Positions 33,501-45,500 of a DNA stretch of 64,000 nt are shown here, piece by piece. The DNA comes from Asterias amurensis. Lineage: Eukaryota; Echinodermata; Asteroidea; Forcipulatida; Asteriidae. How positions within the stretch are numbered: position 1 is the first letter of the stretch; each line of letters begins with the position of its first letter. The stretch spans positions 310,001-374,000 of the forward strand of contig NC_092662.1 in the NCBI RefSeq assembly GCF_032118995.1, in the 5' to 3' direction. The notes under the pieces are model-generated. The model worked only from the letters and a program-made list of their open reading frames with translations, ran no database searches and was not told the origin of the DNA. Both the position numbers and the translations under genes were made by a program.

Positions 33501-36500
33501 GATGTGACGAGCTCAGACAAAGAGAACAAAAATATCTGGAGTACCTCAAGCAGTGACAGCAGCGTCCAGTCCAACCTACCGAGTGACGCTCCACACAGCC
33601 CATCAGAACACATCATTCAGCCACCGCCACAACTTGATCACCTTGGTAGACTGAGCGATCTAGCAGAGGGTCATGGCCAACCACCCCGGCAGTCCTCACC
33701 CATAGGGGTGGTGGTTACACAGATGGCTAGTGGTATGTCAGATGGAGGTCAGATGCCTCAGAGTCACCAAGGTCAAAGAACAGAGGTTAGACAGCCTGCA
33801 GGGGTCGGTCAAGGTAAATTTATGCAAGACAAAAAGTGATGTAACAGTTTTAGAAGAAAACAGAAGAAATTTCTGTTTGTTATTTGTATAAATGAAATCA
33901 GAGTTTCTGTAGAGTACAAAAAGTAGCTAAACACAACAGCATTGTGCTAGCCAGACTATGGTTACCAGGCAAACTACATCATCACACAGGTTGTGATTGG
34001 TATCCTGTTCATTTCTGTTCAGCAGACAAGTGTGTTGGCATTATTTTTTTCTAAAGCAGCTCCATTAGATTGGTCCCTGATGTTAATTTTCTGTGATTTT
34101 GTTGTAACAAATATTCTTTTCCACCAAAGGTCTCAAGAATAATGCACCTCCTCCACCAGCATCTAAATCGGCACCCTCTGGAATCTCAACAGTGGCTCGT
34201 AGCAGATCAGACAGGATCCAGGCCCTCAAAGCCACAGCAGCAGCCCTGCAAGGCAAAATAGACAATGAAGTCAGGAAACTAACCGTTGACATCCACTCAC
34301 CAGTTGCTACATCTCCAGGGGAAGCAGGAAGATGGGCGTATCCCGCTGGCAATAAAACAGCCACCCCAAGCCGGGCTGTACACTTTAGTGGAAGTGCTAT
34401 TGAATCGCCAGCGTGGGAGGATGATAGCACTATGAAAGCTAGCCGTTACCAGCGCATGGTTGGCAATGACTACAATCAAAGAGTCTTCACTGGATCATTG
34501 CCTGGTAAGATTTGTTCTGTTTCTTACATTTTTCCACTGTTTGCTAATCAATTTTCTGTTTAAATTGTTTGTTTTGGTTTAATTTGCCATGAGCGTAATG
34601 ACGGATACTGTCGCTTTACAAGTGTTCATTGTTACTTGTATTATTAGTGCCAGTGATTAGATTCATCCTACAATCTAGACTGTTTTTAAAGGAATAACAA
34701 TTCCTACCTTTAACTCCACTGAGTTATTTTCATCTCAGATGTTTTCTTCTTGTTGCCTCTTACCAAAAGTGTAGTGGTTTTTAGCAAATGAAATACTAAA
34801 ATAAGCAGCTCTTTGACATTAAGCGGGTTATGGGTTCGAATCCCACTATATTCTTAAACCACCAACTGTAACAACCTTCAACCATTGCAGGTACATCCAA
34901 TCTGTCAACCCAGGCACAACACGCCCATGCTGTCCATCACCAAGACCAAGCAGCAACAAAGATCCAAGCAGCGTTCCGTGGTCACAGCGTACGGCAGAGT
35001 CTTCATTGGAGTCTACCCTCAGGAAGAACTCTTGGTGAGAGTGTGAGGAGAAGGGCTCCAGATGCCATACCAGAGGTATGTTGAAATCATATCTTGTTTT
35101 GAGAAATTCTGTGATGGTTATAGATGGTTTTAAAAGTCATTTTTATAACTATTCGATAAGAAAATAGAATGTAAGGGAGAAATGCAGCATTGAATAGCAG
35201 TAACTTGAGGTATTTTGAGATTGAACACTCGAAACCCTGAAAAACCTTGAAGCTTACAATCTCTGTGAACATTTGATAAAAGCGAATGCTGTATTTTGAT
35301 AAGGTCAATTAGGCAGAGGATACGCCAAGGTAGATTAGTGTGATGAAAACAAATATATAGAAAAAGCAAAATAAAAGAAACAAATATTTGCAATGATCAA
35401 CATAATCGCCATTTCTTATACTTAAATTGATTGAGGGCACCGGGTAATCTCCACACAGACAGTAGGATTCACAAACATCGGTGCCCATTACCAATTGGAA
35501 ATTACAACTTGGCCTGTATAGATACCCAATTGAATGGAGAAAGAATTCCAATTCCATATATGTACAATTTGCATTTATCGAATGACTCATCCGAAAATTA
35601 GTGGAGCACGAAGATGTCTGTTTCAGTCATCTTGTAATACATCTCGGAGCGGTAATCCAGGTTTACGCCTGACTGATAAGTCATTTTGATTCTTTAATCA
35701 TTGGTCCCTTCATGATATATTAAGCAGCACTACAGAAATTTGCTGTTTGGTAAATTCTTTTATGAAGAATTATTTGAATGACTTGATTTTTTAAACTTAT
35801 TATGGCGTCGACAAAGATAACATGACCCGGGAACAATTTGAAGGAGCTGCTCATGCAGAAAATACTGCTTAAAAACTGTCCGCTAAGCAGAAATGAGCAG
35901 GATACCAGTCACAAATTGAAGATGTAACATTGTAGATTGGCTGGTAACCATATTCTGGTTTGCACATTTTGGTTGAGCTGTTAGGTCTTCTAGTGTGTAA
36001 TATTCAGAGTGATTGAAATTTCATTCTTGCTTGATTGTGTTTCAGGTCCATGTGTCAAGTGCAGACAGGGCTGGTCCATTCAGTGGTAGGGGTGTTCAAG
36101 AAGATGATGCATCCCTCAGTGAGGGACCACTCAGTGATGATGCACCTGATTACATGCCGACGTTCAAGAGTCTGCCAACCACACACAGTCATGTGTACCA
36201 GTCCTCCCCACCGGGTACCAGCCAGGAGGAGGTCTATGGGAGCGATGCTCCGTTGACTCGGCCGACCAGCCTGCTGGGGGCGACGGCAGATCGATGGAAG
36301 GAAAGCCTCGCTGATGGACTCAGCGTGATTAATATCTTCACTAGGAAGTATCAGAATGCCAACAGAGGTGAGTTAAAATATGTAGGTCAATGACCTTGTA
36401 ACCTTGTGACCTTGTGAGATTAGTCTTGATTTTAAGAGAAGGTATTTGTTTGGTTATGACTTTAATTTAATGGAGAAAAAACTTGATTGGTTAGAAGTAC

Positions 36501-39500
36501 AGCAGCTTCCGATAGTATAAACAATTTTGAGAATCATTTCACTTTGAAGGAATGTGAAGGAATGTATAAAGTGTTGGGTTCCACAGACTTTTTTTGTGTT
36601 ACATGTATATTAAAGTTGTATGTCTGAAAATGGGCTTATTACGAAGCATCTTTGACTATATTAGATAAAGGCCCTATTTGATGATATTTATTGTTAATAT
36701 ATACATTTTGGTTGTTTTCTACTTTTGCAGCCGTTCTTTATGGTCAACTTCCTGATGCCATCCCATCACCTAAAGGCTCTCCTATTGGTTACTCCTACAA
36801 TGATGATTTTACTGGCGCGTCAAGTGCATCATCCAAACCACCAAAGACCAAACAGGAGGAGGCTTCAGCTTACATTGAGGACTTCTCAATCAGTAGCAAG
36901 TCAAAGACCAGATCCAAGGTAACAAAGTTTTCCTCGGAGTAGTCTAAAGGGCATCCAACACCAGTTCGGGGCCCAATTTCATAGAGCTGCTTAAGCAGAA
37001 AGTATTGCTAGTTATTGTTACCCTATTTTTATTTTTGTTTTTATTTGAAGAGTAACTCTTCAACAACTTCCCCTAGTAGCAAGTCAAGCTACAGGACAGC
37101 CAGCAGTCACAAGAGGTCATCAAGGTCATCCAGATCAGAGGTCAATGAGCAGACACGGAGCAGAAAGATGGACGACAACACATTGGATATGTCTCCCAAT
37201 GAAAGCTTTGGAAGGTAAACTTTATCCTTAGTTCTCTATAACATCAAAAGGTAGTGTACCTGTGAAACATTTATACAGACAAAAATGCACAAAGTTTCAC
37301 CAAAATTCTAATTTCAACCAAATTGGCTACCAAATAGTCCTACTTTGTTTTATTTTATGAATAATCATTGTAATTTTGAGTGTTGCATTTGTTTGTTTGT
37401 TTACCAACAGTTCCGGAGACGATTCCCACCAGCGTAGGCATGTCTCCCGTACTCCGAGCCCCAAACCATCCTTCCACAACAAGAGTCTCTCAGATCAGCG
37501 CTCCTCTCCATCCCTCCTGAGTCCAACAGCTTCCCTCGGCTCAAAGACATCCTCCAGTCCCGATAGTACCGTCTCGTCGGGTTCTCTGTCTCGCTCACCG
37601 GTCGCTGAGAATCAATCAGGTCATTCATCAGGTGGAAGTAAGACGTCCGGCAGTAAGAGCCGCTCCAAGTCTAAGTCTCGATCTTTAAGAAGCCAGGGTT
37701 CTGCATCTTCCAAATCGATGCACGCCAAGGATGGATCGATCCTCCTGAAGCCGGTGAGCAGTGGGTCGTCTGTTGAGATGAACGGCGATAGAGGAGCGGA
37801 GAGGAAAACGTCGAGAAGTGGGCTTGATCAAAGGGTAAATGGAGAAATTATTCTAATTATAAAAGCTTCAACTCTTATGGTTGTATTCATTCATTCTGTG
37901 CCGAGATGTTTTTTGAGATGTAGAGTTACCCTCAAAAGTAGAACCTTTGATTAAATTAAGACAGTCCCAAGACAGAAGAACAACAAACTCTCTTCTTTAT
38001 GTTATTTGAAGAAAATTTGACATCTGAAACATTCAGCCAATATTCTTTATTTTTTTCCTGCAGCCTTCCACATCAGGCAAGCCGCCTCTTCCTAGCCAGT
38101 TCTCCCCAGCTGCCCTGAGCCTGAAGATGGCCTCGGAGCTCAACCTCTTGGAGTCTCTAGAGGAGTCAGTGAGACAGATTTCTGAGATGGAACGTACTCG
38201 CCATGTCTCCCTGGCCCAGCAGGAGAGTGTGTCATTAGCTCGGGTTCTCCAGGCACGGCAACGAGACCATGAACGAGAGATACAGTTGCTGTCGTTGAAG
38301 GCGAGACAGGAGGTGGAAGAGGCAAACAAACAACTCGAGGTTGTGAGGCAGAGAGCTGTTGAGACGGCTTCTGATGCAGAGAGAGTCTTGGCTCAGGCTC
38401 GCCGAGAGGCGACCGATGCCAGGAGTGACACCACTCGCCGTCTGATTGAGTCCCAGGCTGAGGCAGCGAAAGTGACTGCAGAGGCTGCTAAACAGATGGC
38501 TGAAGTAAGTACACTATGTCACTTTGTATGGTAGAAGGAAAATCTTGAGATGTTTTCAGTTGGGTCCAGAACTATTGGGTCCAGAATACCTTACATTTTA
38601 GAAAAATTCTGCGTAGAACCCTGGCATCCATGTAGGTTTTCAGCTGATCCCAGTAGTTTCCTTTGAGAACTATTATAGGAAGTACTCTTTTCGAGCCTCT
38701 ACTTAAGACAATATCAATGCATTGAGTCCAGTCTCTCCTCATTTCCATTTGTCTTTTCATCTTGCGAGCCAGGCAGCAAGCAAAAGAATGAGGAGTCTGG
38801 CTAATCTTGCAAGTTAATGTCCTAAAACTTTTAAAAATCTTCGTTGCAGGCTCAGAGGATGCCAGCCCAGCCACCAATGCCGAGCATCGATCCCGGCAAG
38901 CTAGCTACTGACACAGCAACGGCAGCGACATCGGCAGCCGTGACTGCTGCACTGGAGCAGCAGCGACTCCACCAGATTGAGTTTCTCAAAGAGATGAAGG
39001 GTGCCCTCGCTCCTCCCGCTTCAGCTGTTCACACAAGGTAAGGACAAACAAGCCTTTCGAAAAATTATTCCTGTTTTAATAAACTAAACAAAATTTGAGA
39101 CAAGGAAATACAGGATACTATTCTCTTTTGGTGTAAAGTCATTTTGCTTATTTAAAGAAACACCCAAATTAAATAAAAAGAGTACTTTCAGTTGAGGCAT
39201 GGCATGGTGAGGTATCAATGCATACTTTGTTTGCAGTAACACCAGGGGTATATCTACTTGTTGGGTAGATTATGCCCTATTGAGAACTTGTCTTGCTATT
39301 CACTAAGTTATCATTGTTGATTTTGCTTGTTAAGGTCACTTGGTGTTGGTGAGAACTTGTCTCTACCAAGTCGTCAGTCCAGTCAGTCAAGTTACACCAG
39401 CAGCAGCCGATCAGATACTCCTCACTCTTCCAAACAAGAGTACACCGATGACTTCACTGAGAGCGGCAAGTCCCAACGATCGTCTCATTCAATCAGCACA

Positions 39501-42500
39501 GGTACAATCCCCGAGGCAAGCTCTCTCTCCATCATGGATCAATCTCGATCTGGGAAGTCTGCAAAGTCTCCAACCAACACTGATGTTATACAGACAGCAA
39601 GTAGTCTGTCAGTCGGCCAAGACAACTCTAGTATGTCGATTAAAACGGATTCAGCCCTGTCCCCAGTGAAGTCCGAATACTCGCCCAGCATTGGGAACTC
39701 CTCTATCCTCACTGCATCCAACCTCAGCGGAGGGAGCACAGTCAGGAGCCCAAGTATCTCTGAGGATATCCCTGATAACAAACAGTCAAGCTATAGTAGT
39801 TTCTCCAGCGACACTAGGAGCAAGACTTCATCTAGTGGTACTACTCCACCGTCTTCAAGTACCCCCGTAAGGCCAAAGGAGGAGAAGTCTAAGATGATGG
39901 CGACCTATGAGGTCAGGCAACCCCAAGCTGGGAACTTCGCTCTAGGGATGGATGACTCCTTCACGCGCCTCTCAGCTGAGATGCTGAGACAGCAGCTACG
40001 CGATGAGGAAGTCCGTTCCCAACAACAGGGGGCGCTGTTTAAGCTACGAGAGAAGACTCTCTTGGAGAAGGCTAAGGTGGAGTTGGAGTGGTTGGAGCAT
40101 GAGAAGCGGAGGCACAAGGAGAAAGGAGATACTGAAGCCTTGCAGAGTGCCCGCAAGAAACAACAATCCCTGGTGGCTAAGGTTCAACAAGAACAGGTAA
40201 GAATCATGCAGCGATGAAATTAAAGCTCTTTTGACCAGTTAAATTCTGTTTCCATTTGCATTTTACTTCAACAGGCCCCTTTACAGTGCTCTTGTGCTAT
40301 TAACTATTTTTTCATAAGATAATTTTTGTTCTAAGAACATTGAAATTACTGCATAGGTGTTTATGGGTAAAACCACTATTAATATTCGTTTCCCCTTTAT
40401 GCAATTTTCCATCTATTATACTGCATGAAAGCTTGTAAAACGAAAAGTAAATTCTTGTTATTTTTTAACAAAACTAACATTTCTATGTCTATGTGAAGAA
40501 AAAAAAAAAAATGCCTTAAACCTTTCTGTGAAAAACACACTCTAAAGTTGAGGCATCTAAAAAAAAAAGTAAATTATTATGCTCAAATGTACAGTTTCAG
40601 GTGTTACGAGAACAATCCTCAGGATTTGACTTCAACAATTGTAACATTAAGTGGTGATTATTATTTATTTATTCACTTTCTTTAAAGGCTGAAATGCGCC
40701 GTCTTCGTGCAGCTCAGAAGTCAGCAAGTCAAGAGCGTCAACTACTCCTCTTCCAGCAGCAGGAGATCCTGCGTATGCGCAAGGCCACCGAGGTCGTCAA
40801 GGACAACATGAAGGACTTCTCTAACATCTCCATCACCTCGTCAATAGGGGGCGCTCTCAGCGAAGACCATCCGAGCAATGCATCCACGGTTGTTTCATCA
40901 CCAGATCTCCCAGAGGTCTTGTCTGATTCAAACATCTCGATGGAGAGTCCAGGAGATAGGAAAGGGGCAGGGCTGAGGGAGGAGCATCACGGGGCAGGGC
41001 CGGATGATGAGAAGGATGGTGGGGCCAAGGGGAGTTTGACACCTGCTGAGAAGCAAGCTCAGGTCATGCAGAAATTAAAGAAACTCCAACAACCACTCAG
41101 CATGAAGTAAGTGCAAATCAGTAGACTTAAATAGTATTTGTTAAACTCTTTCAGTGTCCAAGGTTGTTACATGTACGGCCTATTTCATGTTTTCCGAAAG
41201 CACCATTATCGTACATAGCCTTTTTTATGTACTCATAAAGTGTCATCAGTCATACATGTACAACCCCTCGTATCTACACAATAGGGCATCAGCACACTCA
41301 CTAGTATACTATTCATTGGCCTAGGGATGTACTAAGGCAACACAAATCAGCAAGTTATTTTTTATTTGCTGAAAAAAAACAAAAAAACTAGTAATTTCAA
41401 GTTAAAAGCGCCTCCCAAAAGCGGCACTGATATTGGTATGGAATGAGACTGAAACTGGTTGCCATTCCGGTGATGCATCACAAACTCCATAGTTGTAGCA
41501 ATCCAGTAGCAATTTGAAGCGCAGTTTAATCTTAATTGTGCTCTACATGTGATGCTTTGACACTGCATACTGATATTACCATGGTTTTTATATTGTATAC
41601 GGACGTAAGTCCTAAAAGTTAATTTAACATGTCAATGAAATATGAGTTGGAAGATTGGTCACGGTCCATGACTCCTCATTATAATATGCCTTATGGTGAT
41701 TGTGACAGGTACCTGACTAAGCGTGAACAGCAGCTGACGAAGCGTAGACGTAATGCAGAGGAGCTTCTAGCCTGGCAGAGACGCCTCGATGAAGAAGAGT
41801 CACACATCCTTAACATGGAACGAGAAGCAATGCGCAGACTGGACACGACAAAGCCCCGTCCACCGATGAAGGCTCTACCTCCTTCTACACCACCACGTGA
41901 CTCCACCCATGAATCCTCCCCACGCCTCCTATCCGATGACATCTCAGAGGGTTCGATATCAGTGACTCCAAGTATAAAGGATGGGGTGAGGGATGGGGAG
42001 GGGCAGAGGAGAGAAAGTGGGGACTCTATCTCTGAAGACATCAGTCACAGTAGTAGTGTGCCAGAAGACATCGTATCAGAACCATCCAAGAAAATAAGGT
42101 ATTTTTTATGTCCATCTTTCATATAAATATCAGATAAAGGATTCAAACTGCCTCTAGACATCTACTCTGGAATGGCAAAGGTCGAGAGTTTGAATCCCAC
42201 CCGAGTTATATGCCAGTGTAATAGTTTTTTTTCACAGAACTTGGGAAGAGCTTGTAAACACACATCAGCTTTAGGGTTAAACCAAATAATACCTTAAATA
42301 TAAATATCATACTTAAGATTTTTATAGCTAAACTGAGTCTTTGTTCTCAAATTTATATGTGGTTTACAAATTATAATTGTTTTAAAATTAAAGCCTTCTG
42401 CTGGAAAAAGGTCAATTGTGAAATTGAAAATCAGTCAACCCTTGTGAGCTTAAAAGGTGTGAAATTTAAGCCATATGCACCAGCATGATCAGTGATGAGT

Positions 42501-45500
42501 TTAACATGTGTTTAAAATACATGCACATCCTTTGTCCAATGATCTGTAGATTGCATTTAAAATGTGCTTGAAAATATGTTCACTATTGTCATCAAACACA
42601 TATAGATGGACTATTTTCCATTGAAAATCATGGGAATTTTAAGAAACTATTTGAATGATGTGAATAATTAAATTGTTTCATTATTTTCAAGAATTAGGTT
42701 TTGGAATAGTATTTAAAAAGAAGGTTTTAGAAAAATCTAGTCATTCAGACCCGATACTTTATGAACGCACCAACATTGCCCCATGTCATTTTCTAATAGA
42801 AATGTACACACTCATAGAGGTGCCCTTTTTCCAAGGAGAAAACGTCTTGGTGCCCTTGCCCCTTTCAAAAAATTATGAATCAAGCCTGTCTTTAATTGAG
42901 TTATTCTATTGTGGGACTTCCACAGTCTAATTTCTAAGTTGAACCTTAGGATTTTTTGGGTTACACAGTGAGGTGTTATCATTTTGCTCTTGAAGGGAAA
43001 CGGCAATTTCCCCTCTGGTAAAAGGGCACTTCTATGGGGAAAATGTAAATTTGTATTTGAACTTTGCAAAGGGCACCATAGTAAAAGCTTAGAGCACCAC
43101 GACAATTGCTTTGGGTGCTGTGGGTTATTTGGAGGCTTGTCAGCCTCAGGCAAGTGTAACTTTTGAGCCATGATGTACAGTCACGAACTGAAAACTGACA
43201 TGTCCTCTTTTTGCTGCCCTCTGTAGCTCTTCCCGGATACCCACTGCGAGTAACATATCCAGTGACGACACGTTGACGCACACCAAGTCTATCCCGGAGG
43301 ATTACGCTAGTGATTCCTTCGACACAGCTGACCACACCCTGACTCCGACCAAGTCTCTTCTTGGCCCACAGCGATCATCGTCTACTCTGGAGTCATTCCG
43401 GGCACCCCTGTCACCTCATCGTAGGATCATGGAGTCTGAGAGTGGGTCGGAGTCTGAGAAGTCATTCTCTCAAACTGTGTCTGGTAAGTTTCTTTATATT
43501 TATGACTTGATCAGGAATTAGTCTTTACAGGGGTCTAAGTTCAATTATATTGCTTACTAGCCGGCAGTGACAGATAGAGAAATAAAGTTACTTGCCTTCC
43601 AGAAACTTGATTGCCCAATACCATTTTGATGATAAGAAATCTTGAGCAGTTATGTTCTGTTTTTTGTTACCGTCACTGTCTAAATTTATCAAATTTTGCT
43701 TTCTTTGAATAGAAATTGCATCAGATCAGAGTGACGTGGAGGGCCGTGTAAAGGCCCTGGAGGTAGAGCTTCGGAAACGCAAGATGGAGGCAGAGAAGCT
43801 AAGACGTCAGCAGAAGCGAATGCAGCGAGAGAAACTCAAGGCACAGGAAGCTAGTCTTAAGAAACAACTAGAGGTACAGTAAAAAATGCAATTTCTCTCT
43901 CAATCTGTATGTAGACAGACCCCTTGGACAATCCACAATGCACCTACATTGGTCCATTCTGTGGGCCATTTTTGGAGTCAATTTAAGAGTCAAAGTGTGC
44001 ATATATGCATATAGGAACTGTCTCCAAAAAAAGGCAGAAATGGTGGATTCGCATTGTTCAGAATCAGAGGTACGTTCTGCTTTGTGCACGGGGTCTTTAA
44101 ATGTGCAGATAAGAAAAGTTGTTGCCACTATTTGTCGCCAGCAAGTTAACAGATTAGAAAGTTGTCACCAGTGATCAGAAGATAGTATTTTTAAGTTGGA
44201 AAAACTGTTATCCCCCCTCTCCCCCCAATTTCATGGATCAAAAAATATGTTGATAAAAAATGTCTTATAAGTTTTGCATATTTTTTGTTTTGTTTTAGTC
44301 CTACGAAAAGCTGATTGAGAAAACGAAGGCAGAATTAAAGACAGAGTCAGCCGCCAAGACGACCTCCATCTCAGTCAAGCCCCAGATCAAACAGCTACGA
44401 GTCTCAGAATCACAACGACTCAAAGATCGATCTCATGCCCGGTCTCTACGCCAGCGCACAGCCTCAGACAGCAGCAGGGAAGGAGGGGCTGAGCTTGGGT
44501 CCATGAGGAAGAAGAGATCCGTGTCGGAGGGCAGTGTCTCAAGCCGCTCTAGCATGGATGAAGAGGCTGGATCAGGGAGAGAACCGTCGTATTCTTCATT
44601 CAGCTCGGTGTTCACTCCACCGACGACACCACGACATGCTGAAGGTGGGTTTCAATGTTAGACATTGTCAATAATAGTTTCTGAATGAAACTTTGTTCAA
44701 ACAATGACACATGTGGCAAATTTAATTGAGCTGCTAAAGAAGAAAATATAGCTAAGCAAAACAAGATTATGCTTTCCATAATGAGGTTCGGCCAAATTAC
44801 CATGTGGCCTGAACAAGTTGAGACTGGTATCCTGCTCATTTCTGCTTAGATGAAAATTGTTTAACAATATTTTCTGCTTAAGTACATCTATGAAATTGGG
44901 CACTGTGTCCAACCTGTAGGCACAGAAACTTGCTAAGCACAGAAACAGGTTACCAGCCAAAGTAACATTCAAGTTTACCTTGTTGTTGCTGGTGTCCCAC
45001 TCAATTTAATATTCTGTGATATTTATTTCTTCCAGATACAACACCAGGTCCTCTCAAGACTTCTACACCCACCACCAAGCCAGAAAGGAACAGCTTCAGT
45101 CTACCTGAGGAGGTTAGTGAGAAGACGGCAAACAGTATCACTGATGAGGACTCGCAGAGAGCCATCATGGACAAGAAAACTCAGAAGGATGTTTCTCGCC
45201 AGAAACAAGGACCTCAGCAGTCGGAGGACCAAGAGGGGCAGAGAGACTCCTCCGCTGTGTCAGATATTTCTGAGGATATTCAATCGGTGTATAGCTCTGC
45301 TTCTGCCACTCCGGATGAAGTGTCCCTGAAGGAGTCCCCCAGGTTGAGCTCTACCAGAGAATTTCAGGTCACTGATGAGTTGAAGGGTCAGAGTCATGTG
45401 GAAAGAGAACTGTCTGAAGCTTCCAGTGTCCCAGAGGAGGTTTTGTCAACAGCGAGTTCAGCATCTCTGGATTCAGTGCGGACTACGCCGAGGTTGCTTG

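Noticed and set aside
34820-34850. 'gggttcgaatcccac' as a tRNA T-arm
   Set aside because: No acceptor, D or anticodon arms can be placed around it; at most a SINE scrap.
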